DNA from: Streptomyces sp. B21-105
Lineage (GTDB): Bacteria > Actinomycetota > Actinomycetes > Streptomycetales > Streptomycetaceae
Reading direction: 5' to 3'
Length of the DNA stretch: 64,000 nucleotides
Assembly: GCF_036898465.1 (NCBI RefSeq)
Contig: NZ_JARUMJ010000001.1
Coordinates: forward strand, 1,674,001-1,738,000
Made by a program: the position numbers and the translations under genes. Shown here piece by piece: positions 33,691-42,600 of this stretch (positions are counted from its first letter, which is position 1; each line of letters starts with the position of its first letter). A model generated the notes under the pieces. The model saw only the letters and a list, made by a program, of their open reading frames with translations. It had not been told where the DNA came from and did not search any database.

Positions 33691-33853
33691 AAACTAGCGT
33701 TGGCCCAACTTCGGTGACAAGAGATCCATCTCCACTGTCACAGGTCAATGACGTGTGCCGGTGATCGGTGATCGATTGCCGGGGAAGGCCGACCAAAGCT
33801 GCTTCGTGTCAGCGAAGGTCGACCACTTGGCTGTCTGTGCCAGATACGGCTGA
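33674..33853. repeat. right-end repeats followed by oppositely facing end-like repeats
   Basis: Sites at 33674-33693, 33704-33720 and 33726-33742 face leftward as the right end of the Tn7-like element. From 33743 on, related sites face rightward: 33775-33795 (ATTGCCGGGGAAGGCCGACC), 33806-33825 (GTGTCAGCGAAGGTCGACC) and weakly 33836-33853. The block therefore looks like the right end of one element abutting the left end of another. Confidence 0.6.
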
Positions 33854-34098
33854 TCGTTACGTGTTGTTGCCCCGCGGATCGCTGACCCGCCTCAGTGAAG
33901 GCTGGCGCTGACTTTGTCGCTGAGAGCCTGCTCTGGTCCACTTCGTGTGGCCGCGTACACAGGGTGACTGTCGATCTTCGCTCGCCCAATGGTGGTTCTA
34001 GTGGTCGTAGGCCCTCAGTGCGCGCATGACTGGCTGGCCGCGCATGAAACTGGCTCCCCTCATCAGGCCCCTTGGAATCGATCTTCTAGGCTGACGCG

Positions 34099-34950
34099 GT
34101 GGCTGATGAGCAGAAGTGGGTGCAGCCGTCGGGAGTGTGGGCCACGGCGGTGGGGGTGGCCAGGGTGCGAGCGCTGGAGACCGAGCGGGAGAACGCGCTG
34201 TTCCGCGACCCACTGGCACAGGCCTTCGCCACCGCCGGCGGCCTGTGGCCCTCCTCGCCGCCGCTGCCCGATGACGGGGCCGCACGACGCCGCCGGCTGG
34301 CCGTGTCGTTCTCCATCGTCATCAGGACGAAGTTCCTCGACGACCTGTTGCAGCAGGCCTCCGCGTCCGGGGTCCGGCAGGTCGTGCTGCTCGGCGCCGG
34401 CTTGGACAGCCGGGCCTTCCGGATGGACTGGCCCGAGGGCACCCGGCTGTTCGAGGTCGACACCGCCGCGCCACTGGACTTCAAGGCTTCGGTGCTGCGC
34501 CAGGAGCGGGCCGTCGCGCGCTGCGAGCGGATCACCGTCGCGGTGGATCTGCGTGAGGACTGGCCAGGCGCGCTGGCCGCCGCAGGGCACGACCCTTCGG
34601 TGCCGACCGTGTGGATCGCCGAAGGACTGCTGATCTATCTGCCTGACGACGCGGTGGAACTACTGCTGGCCCGGATCAGCGCGCAGTCGGCGGCAGGCAG
34701 TCGGATGGGGCTGACACTGGGCTCACGTGGCGTGATCGAGCGCTTCGGCGCGGACGCCGTGCCGGGATCGGCGGCGTCCATGTGGGTCTCGGAGATGCCC
34801 GACGACCCGGTGGGCTGGCTGGCCGGGCACGGCTGGGAGGCCGACAGCCACACCCTGCGCGAGCGCGCTGCCGCCTACGGCCGCCCGATCAGCACCCCTC
34901 CGCAGCGCGAGGAACGGCCCGGCGGACTGATCTCGGCGGTCCGCCGGTAG
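34099..34950 (+). CDS. class I SAM-dependent methyltransferase (TIGR00027/leucine carboxyl MTase-like)
   Basis: GTG 34099; 283 aa, normal length. The family markers are WVQPSGVWATAVGVARVRAL, QVVLLGAGLDSRAFRMDWPE (SAM glycine motif), LFEVDTAAPLDFKASVL and WIAEGLLIYLPDDAVELLLA. This actinobacterial family methylates small molecules of unknown identity. The gene sits alone between two blocks of transposon end-like repeats (33743-33853 and 34964-35007), so it is best read as cargo of a non-autonomous cassette mobilised by the adjacent Tn7-like machinery (inference). Confidence 0.85.
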   Translation: MADEQKWVQPSGVWATAVGVARVRALETERENALFRDPLAQAFATAGGLWPSSPPLPDDGAARRRRLAVSFSIVIRTKFLDDLLQQASASGVRQVVLLGAGLDSRAFRMDWPEGTRLFEVDTAAPLDFKASVLRQERAVARCERITVAVDLREDWPGALAAAGHDPSVPTVWIAEGLLIYLPDDAVELLLARISAQSAAGSRMGLTLGSRGVIERFGADAVPGSAASMWVSEMPDDPVGWLAGHGWEADSHTLRERAAAYGRPISTPPQREERPGGLISAVRR

Positions 34951-34963
34951 AGCGCCTCCAGGC

Positions 34964-35092
34964 GGTCAAACTTCAGTGGCAATCGGTCAAGGTTCACTGT
35001 CACAGGACAGTTGATGTCTGACCTGTGCCGGTAAACGTTGATCGATTGCCAGCGAAGGGCGACCAACTGACTTCTGCGCCAGTGAGGGCTGG
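34964..35092. repeat. second block of end-like repeats
   Basis: Leftward-facing sites at about 34964-34982 and 34986-35006 (core CACTGTCACAGG) are followed by rightward-facing sites at 35045-35065 (ATTGCCAGCGAAGGGCGACC) and 35075-35092. The order and the sequence GTGCCGGT...TTGATCGATTGCC match the block at 33726-33800, so the two blocks are diverged copies flanking the methyltransferase gene. Confidence 0.6.
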
Positions 35093-35196
35093 CTGCTTGT
35101 GGGTTAGTGCCGGTCTGCTCGCTCAACTGATTGGGCAACGGGCTTCCTTGGTCGTGCCGATTTCGTAACCGCGCCACTACCAAGGGGCCCGTTCTC

Positions 35197-35430
35197 TCAT
35201 GCCCGCGACCAGACCCGAACCTCCGTCCAGGTGATCACCCGCTGCCGCTCGAACAAGATTCGGTTTGCCACAACGCACTCAGAACATTGCGCATGCCGAG
35301 ATCCCCCTTGCCGCCATCTCCCGCACCCGCGACAGTCGGCCCGAGCCGTCCGCAGCTTCCTCAACAGATCATCCGCGTTCGCGACGGTTGCGATGCCGGG
35401 ACGGGTCAGAAGCCGTGCGCGGACCGCCAT
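35197..35430 (-). CDS. putative 77-aa zinc-ribbon-like protein
   Basis: ATG 35430, overlapping the preceding ORF by 25 bp. Codon use looks genuinely coding. The product has CRGCGRWRQGG...QCSEC, a CxxC...CxxC arrangement able to bind zinc, then a basic helix and WTEVRVWSRA. No family recognised. It lies between the second and third end-like repeat blocks and could be cassette cargo. It may also be a shadow. Confidence 0.35.
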   Translation of the reverse strand: MAVRARLLTRPGIATVANADDLLRKLRTARADCRGCGRWRQGGSRHAQCSECVVANRILFERQRVITWTEVRVWSRA

Positions 35431-35594
35431 GCGTCGAGGGCCGGAACGGTCCGTGGGCCGACGGCGACCGCCGCGACACCGGGCTTGAGCCGGGCCATGC
35501 ACGACATGGAGACGCCGCTTTGGTCCACGACGTGGAGCTGAGCGGTGACGGTAAAGAGGCATCCCACCAGATCGATGTCAGTGCCGATTACCAC
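35406..35594 (-). CDS. putative 62-aa hypothetical protein
   Basis: GTG 35594, no clear ribosome-binding site. The product IGTDIDLVGCLFTVTAQLHV... reads like a small beta-rich protein, and its stop overlaps the next ORF. Only coding-like codon use and the arrangement support it. Confidence 0.3.
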   Translation of the reverse strand: MVIGTDIDLVGCLFTVTAQLHVVDQSGVSMSCMARLKPGVAAVAVGPRTVPALDAWRSAHGF

Positions 35595-35638
35595 CAGGTG
35601 CAGGTCAGGGTATCTGATGTTCCGTCAGAGTGTCCTGC

Positions 35639-35656
35639 GTCACAGGTAATTGACGA
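35639..35656. repeat. third end-like repeat (right-end type)
   Basis: GTCACAGGTAATTGACG is close to the right-end boundary sequence at 33738-33754 (GTCACAGGTCAATGACG) and to that at 34999 (GTCACAGGACAGTTGATG). It lies about 60 bp upstream of the LamG gene start. Confidence 0.45.
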
Positions 35657-35717
35657 TATGTCATAACGGCGACTTAACTTTCCGCTACCTTTACAAGATC
35701 TATACAAGGGGGCCTCC

Positions 35718-38700
35718 GTGGGAGCGGAGCGGGGCGCTGCTGTGCCTGCGCCGAAGCGGCGAAGAACGCGGGGAACGGCGCTGGGGGGTGTGGCGGCTTC
35801 GCTTGTGCTGTCATTGCTGCCCGTGCTTCCGGCAGCGGTTGCTGAGGCGGTTCCGGCATCCGGGGACGCGGGCGCGGTGGAATACGCGTCTGGCACGGCG
35901 AAGGCGCAGGCATCGGGTGAGCCGGTGGAGGTGCCGGGGAGCGCACCGAGTACACCACGACGATGGCGAACCCGGACGGTACGTTCACGTTGACGCAGTC
36001 GACGGTGCCGCAGCGCGCCAAGGGGCCCGACGGGGGCTGGCGTTCGGTGGACGCGACGCTTGAGCGCCGTGCGGACGGCAGCGTCGGGCCGAAGGCGGCG
36101 GTGGTGGATCTGCGGTTCGCCGGCGGCGGCAACGGCGACGGCCTGATCCGTCTGGGCGGGAGAAAGGGTTCGCTCACCTTCGACTGGCCGACACCTCTGT
36201 CCGCACCGACTCTGTCGGGGGACACCGCCACCTATGCCGAGGTCTTCGACGGTGTGGATCTGCGGCTGACGGCGACTTCTGAGGGTTTCCGCGAGGTTTT
36301 GGTCGTCAAGAGTGCTGAGGCGGCAGCGAACCCCGCGCTGGCGCAGATCAAGCTGGATGTGCACGCCGACAATCTGCGTGTGCTGCCAGGTGCCGGTGGT
36401 GGTATCAGCGCCCTGGACTCGAATGGCAACGCCGTCTTCAAGGGCCCCGCCGGCCTGATGTGGGACTCCGCAGGCTCAGCGCCGGCCGCCCCGCGGACGA
36501 CGACCGGCACGACCACTCAACTGGCGTTCTCCGCGCCGGTCGCGGAAGTCGCGACCGGCGACGAGCCGGTTGCGGACGAGGCGGATGCCCCGTCCAAGGG
36601 TGACGCCAGCGAGGCCCTGCCGGTCCAGGTAGGCAACGGCACGGTCGCGGTCACCCCTGACCTGGGGCTGTTGCGCGGTCAGGACACGGTCTACCCGGTC
36701 TACATCGACCCGCCCATGGGCCTGGGCTACTCGGAGCGCACAGTGCTGTCCTCCGACGGTGACCGGTTCTGGCAGTTCTCCGGGGATCACGGTGTCGGCT
36801 ACTGCGCCAGCGCGGACGGCTACTACTGCGGCAACGGCTACACCAACCGCATGTACTACGAGTTCGCCCCGACGAAGCTGGCGGGCAAGAGAATCCTGGA
36901 CGCCACCTTCCGCGCCAATGAGACGTGGTCGTTCAACTGCGATGCGCACTGGGTGGACCTTGTGCGCACCGACAACATCTCCGAGGCGACGAGCTGGCCG
37001 GGTCCGGCGCAGCGGGACTGGATGGGCGACCGCTATGTCGCCAACGGGCGCGGTGATCTGTGCAGCCCCTCCCAGCCGGATTCATGGGTGGAGTTCAACG
37101 ACAATCCGGCCGAGCCGGACGAGAACCTCACCCCCGCGGTGCAGTCCTTCGCCGATGGCAGGATCGCCCGCCTCACCCTGATGCTGCGGGCGAAGGACGA
37201 GAGCGACCCGCGGGCATGGAAGCGGTTCAACCAGAACGCCGAACTGCAGATCCAGTACGTACCCAAGCCCGGCGTCCCCACACAGGCCGGTGTGATCCCC
37301 GGCGATGGCACGCTGGCCTACTGCGAGGCGGAGTCCAAGCCCACGATCGTCACCCGCGCCGACCCGATCGTTCAGGCCGCGGTCCAGACCCAGGTGCAGC
37401 CCGCATCCGGCGAATACCAGGGCGCACTGCGCGCCTACCTGACGGTCGAGAAGAAGCGCTCCGACGGGACATGGGCCGCCTCCTGGTCGGTGACCTCACC
37501 GTCGACCGGCTACCACGTGGACAACACGCTGGAGAAGGTGCGGATCTCCCCCCGCGAGGACGGGAACCTGTACCGCATGCGGGCACTGACCCAGTCCCAC
37601 TGGACCTATGCCGGCGTGACCTCAAGCATGTCGTCGGCGTACTCGTCGTGGTGCTACTTCAAGATGGACACCACCGCTCCGAAGCCACCCCAGATCACCC
37701 TGGAGCCCGGCAACCCGTACACCTGCACCGCTACGGCCACTTGCGACGGCACCGGAGGACCGGGTGTGCCGGGCAAGTTCAAGCTGGCGGCGAATGCCAA
37801 TGACAAGGACATCCAGGGATACCGCTGGTACCTTCAGGACCCCTATACCGTCAAGGAGACCGACCCGGCCCAGACCGTCCCCACCACGGTCGTCGAAGTT
37901 ACCCCGACAAGAGGGGGCAACCTCACCCTCGTGGTCGAAGCACGCGACGTACGCCAGCGATGGGGTGCCAAGGCCGAGTACGCGGTCAAGGTGGCCCTGC
38001 CTCAAGGGCCCACCGGCGAGTGGAGGTTCTCGGAAGGCTCCGGAACCACCGCGGCCAACGCCATCACCGACGGTGGCCACCAGCCCGTCACGCTCTATCC
38101 GCAAGCCGCCTCGGCCGCAACGTTCGCCGCTGATGAGGCACGTCGCGGCGACAGGGACTACTCCCTGCGGCTGAACGACAACGTCACCGACCCCGCCAAG
38201 CGCACCGGCTACGCGAGCGCGCCGATGCCGGTGGACACAGCTCACTCCTTCACCGTCTCCACCTGGGTGATGCTCACCGACGCCTCCTCCACCAGAGCCG
38301 TGCTGGCCGCGCCGGGCAACTACGGTGTCGCCTTCACCGTGTACTACTCGGCCGGCGACAAGAAGTGGGTGCTCAATCGGACGAACCACGATGGCTCCAC
38401 CGGAGTGGTCACGATCCGGTCCGTGGCCGACTACGTCGGCCCACCGGTGAACGTGTGGACGCATCTGGCCGGCGTCTTCAACGCCGGCTGCACGCAGGCC
38501 CCCTGTGCGGGCGGTCGGCCGGTCGAGGCGGACGACACGTTGCAGTTGTTCATCAACGGGCGCTCCCAGGGGGCACCGGTGAACTTGCTGAGTGCCTCGT
38601 CCACGTATCAACCATGGTCTGCCGCGGGTGACATGCAGATCGGCCGGGCCCTGGTGAGCGGCACCTACACGCAGTACTTCATGGGCCGTATCGATGAGAC

Positions 38701-39529
38701 GAAGGTGTGGCAGCGCGCGCTGAACGAGGAAGCTCTGCGCTGGGAGAGTGCCCTCAAGACAGTCGATGCTCCCGACACGGAATTGGTCGGCCAGTGGAGG
38801 GCTGCTGAAGCCGCCGCCCAGCCCGACGGTTCGACGGTGATCAGCGACAAGGCGCCGGCGCCGTACGCGGCCAGTGACCTCAAGGCGCCCAGCGACAGCA
38901 ACGCCACCGTGGAGCTGCTGGAGGGTGAGAACGTGGTGACGTTGGACGGCACATCCGGATATCTGAGAACGACCGGGCCGGTAATTGATGAGTCCGCCTC
39001 GTTCACGGTCACGGCCTACGTCAAGCTGAACCGCGCCAAGCTTGTGGACAAGCCGATTGGTTACCGTGCGCAGGTTGTCGGCCAGGCCACGCCGGCGGGC
39101 AGCCAGTCCTCATGGGCCCTGTGGGCGGAGAAGGTGGCGCCGGACGCGTTCGTGTGGCGGTTCGGCCGCACAGCGGTCGACGGCACCGGCAAGGTCATCG
39201 CCTCCGCGATGGTGGAGAGCCAAGAGCTGGCACCAGACGAGGCGGTCCAGCTCACCGGGGTCTTCGACGCAGCCGAGGCAACAGGTTCTGGCGGGTTCGG
39301 AAAGTTGCATCTCTTCCAGAACCTCGAACCTCAGGAGCCCGACACCGCTGTCCCCGGCTTCTCCGCCTACAGCCAGGGCAGCGGCGAACTGGCGGTGGGC
39401 CGCGGCGCGGCCGACGGTACCACCGGCCACTACCTGCCGGGCACGATCAGCGAGGTGAGGATCTGGGCGGGCTCGATGACCTCGAACGAGATCGCGACGC
39501 GGGTCCTCACCCCTCCTCCCACTGCGTAA
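35718..39529 (+). pseudogene. secreted LamG-domain protein gene, broken by a 1-nt shift
   Basis: GTG 35718 with an AGGGGG site opens a signal peptide (KRRRTRG, a Leu/Val/Ala core, AVAEAVPA). The frame is lost at CCGGGGAGC (G run 35936-35939): with one more G the reading continues directly into ERTEYTTTMANPDGTFTLTQ and the open frame to 39529. The long part (about 1190 residues) contains an N-terminal beta-rich region typical of RHS-associated proteins, a WSF/CDA Cys pair, then two LamG-like jellyroll domains (about 38000-38740 and 38770-39500; for example PVDTAHSFTVSTWVMLTD, GRIDETKVWQRALNEEALR). Such proteins are encoded directly before RHS toxins and are thought to assist surface display. 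Either a mutation or a sequencing error. Confidence 0.75.
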
Positions 39530-39684
39530 CGCCGCCTTCCTGTGGGCGCCAGCCTCGCATGCTGCCGCCCGCATCGCCGACGTGCCACGTTCTGCTGGAC
39601 CGATCTATGACGACGCGCCACCCCTGCCTACGGCACGCCGCTCGGCGCTGCTGCTGGTGAGTGGCGCCCGACGAGCGGAAAAGG

Positions 39685-42600
39685 ATGAATCGATACAGAC
39701 TGCTGCTGCCCCGTGGCAGCAGCGCTTCAAGAAGACGGGCTTGGACGCGGCGGATTGCCGTCGTGGCCGGCTTCGTGCTGATGCCGGGACTCCTGACGCC
39801 CATCGCTGCGGCAGGAGCAGCGGACGCCCCGCTGGGGCAGCCTGAGCCGCCCGCCTATCAGGCGAACAAGGTCTCCCCGCTGACCATGCGGGTGAACAAG
39901 AAGACCGCGGCCGAGATGAAGAAGGCGGCGGCCCAGACCAGCGCGGCCATCTCGCGCGCCAGCGCCGACCAGGCGGAGAAGCCGGTGTGGCCCACAGCGG
40001 GCAAGACCACCGTGGCCCTGCCCGCCTCCGGCACGGCCAAGGCCACGGCCGGTACTCTCCCCATCACCCTCGCCCCCTCGGTCGGAACTTCGAAGAGCAG
40101 GAAAGCCGATCCGGTGTCGGGCTCGGTCACAGTCGAGGTACTGGACCGTGCTCAAACCAAGAAGCTGGGCGTGAAGGGTCTGGTCGTGAAGGTGACCGGC
40201 CCCGCAACCGGCGGGGCGGCCACCCTCGGCATCGACTACGGCCGCTTCGCCTCCGCCTACGGAGGCGACTGGGCGGGCCGTCTTAAGGCCTCGCGCCTAC
40301 CGGACTGTGCCCTGAGTACTCCGCAGGCAGCCAAGTGCCGCGCATCCGCCCGGCTCGAGTACGCCAACCACCGCGCTGATCATCAGCTCACGGCACAACT
40401 CACCTTCCAGCCCATACCTGCGGCCCGTCAGAGCCGCGCCACGACAGCCTCCAGCTCTGGCCCGACGATGCTGGTGGCCCTGGCCGCGGGCGAAGCCTCC
40501 GCACGCGGTGACTACAAGGCGACCCCCTTGTCCGCGTCCTCGTCGTGGGAGGCCGGCGGCTCGTCGGGCTCCTTCACCTGGTCGTACCCGATCAAGACGC
40601 CGCCCGCGGCGGCAGGCCTGAGCCCCAGCTTGGCAATCTCCTACGACTCGTCCAGCGTTGACGGGCGCACCGCCTCCACCAACAACCAGGGCACGACGAT
40701 CGGCGAGGGCTTCGACCTCACATCGTCCTTCATCGAGCGCAAATACGGTACTTGCGACGACGACGGCCAGACCGAGAAGCACGACCTGTGCTGGAAGTAC
40801 GACAACGCCTCCCTGGTGCTCAACGGCAAGGCCAGTGAGCTCGTCAAGGACGACACCACCGGTCGGTGGCGGCTGAAGAACGACGACGCCTCCACCGTCA
40901 CACACTCCGTCGGCGCCGACAACGGCGACGACGGCGACACGCTCGACAAGGGCGAGTACTGGACCGTCACCACCGGCAACGGCACCAAGTACGTCTTCGG
41001 CCTGAACAAACTGGACGGCGCCGGCACCACCGACCGCACCAACTCGGTATGGACCGTCCCCGTGTTCGGCGACGACGCCGGCGAGCCCGGCTTCATGGCC
41101 GGTGACACCTTCGCAGAACGGGCGAAGAAGCAGGCATGGCGCTGGAACCTCGACTACGTCGAGGACACTCACGGCAACGCCATGTCGTACTGGTACCAGG
41201 CCGAGTCCAACAATTACGACCAGCTCGGCGACGACACCACCGGCACGCCCTACATCCGCGGCGGCTATCTGAAGGAAGTCCGCTACGGGCAGCGCAGGGG
41301 CGCTCTGTTCACGACCACCGCGACCGCTCCCGCCGCATCCGACAAGGTCGTCTTCGGCTACGAAGAGCGGTGCATCCGCGAGCTGGGATCCGCCTGCAGC
41401 GAGCTGACCGAGACCAGCAAGAATGAATGGCCGGACGTTCCGTTCGACGCGATCTGCAAGGACGGCGACAATTGCACGGGCAATGTCGGCCCGTCCTTCT
41501 TCACCCGCAAGCGGCTGACCACCATCACCACCCACGCCTGGAACGCCGCCGCAGCCACTCCCGCGTTTGAGGCGGTCGATGAGTGGAAGTTGAAGCAGAC
41601 CTATCTGGACCCCGGTGACACCGGTGACTCGGCGGACCAGTCGCTGTGGCTGCAGGACATCCGCCACACCGGCCGACACGGCACACCGATCACGCTTGAC
41701 CCGGTCGTCCTCACGCACGAGTTTCTGGCCAATCGGGTCGACGGGCCGGCCGACGACATCCTGCCGTTCTACAAGCCCCGCCTGAAGACCATCACTTCCG
41801 AAAGCGGCGCGCAGACCATCGTCAGCTACCTGCCGGAAGACTGCGTCGCGGGCCGGACGATGCCGGCGGTCGACAAGAACACCCGCCGCTGCTACCCCGT
41901 CCACTGGGCTCCCAACGGCGGGAAGACCCCGATCCTCGACTGGTTCCACAAGTACCCGGTCCAGGCAGTGTCCGCCACTGCGCCCAAGGGCGGCCTGGAA
42001 GCGGTCGAGCACACCTACTCCTATGGCTCCAACGGTGGCGCCTGGCACTACAGCGACGACCCGTTCACCAAGGAGAAGGAACGCACCTGGTCTTCCTGGC
42101 GCGGATACGACCAGGTCACCCACATCACGGGTAAGGCCGGCAGCACCCAGTCCAAGATCGTCACCTACTACCTGCGCGGCATGAACGGCGACCGCGTCCT
42201 GGGCGCCGACGGCCAACTCGACCCGACCGCCCGCAAGAGCGTATCCGTCACCGGATTCAAGGCAGCCGCACTCACCGATCAGGACCAGTTCGCCGGCTTC
42301 ACCCGCGAGAGCGTCGTCTACAACAGCGCCACCGCGATCAACAGCACCGTGAACACGCCGTGGTCCAAGCGCACCGCCACCCAGCACAAGTCCTACGCCG
42401 ACACAGAGGCGTACTACCTGCGGACCGGCGCCACCACCACCCACACCTACATCACCTCAGGTGCCACGCCCTCTTGGCGCAGCCGGACGGTGAACACCAG
42501 GTTCGACGACACCTACGGCATGCCCGTCACGGTCTCCGACCGCGGTGACGACAGCCGACTGGGTGATGAGACCTGCACGCGTACCTGGTACGCGCGCAAC

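Larger units (their letters stand above)
28613..33747. mobile_element. Tn7-like transposon (TnsA, TniA, TniB, TniQ)
   Basis: The outermost 22 bp at the left (28613-28634) and right (33726-33747, reversed) agree at 19 positions and begin TGACCTG. Each end carries further inward copies of a roughly 17-20-bp repeat (consensus about TTGTGACAGTGAAGTTGG). Between them is one minus-strand operon of four transposition genes with 4-bp overlaps. The four-gene set with an endonuclease partner is the Tn7-like layout. No clean target-site duplication is seen: the left flank is CTGGA and the right is ATGAC. This may reflect rearrangement with the adjacent end-like sequences on the right. No cargo lies between the ends. 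Confidence 0.75.

Noticed and set aside
28613..33747. Target-site duplication of the Tn7-like element
   Set aside because: The 5 bp outside the terminal repeats differ (CTGGA, ATGAC). TGACC and GGTCA just inside are inverse complements, so they belong to the terminal repeat, not to a duplication.
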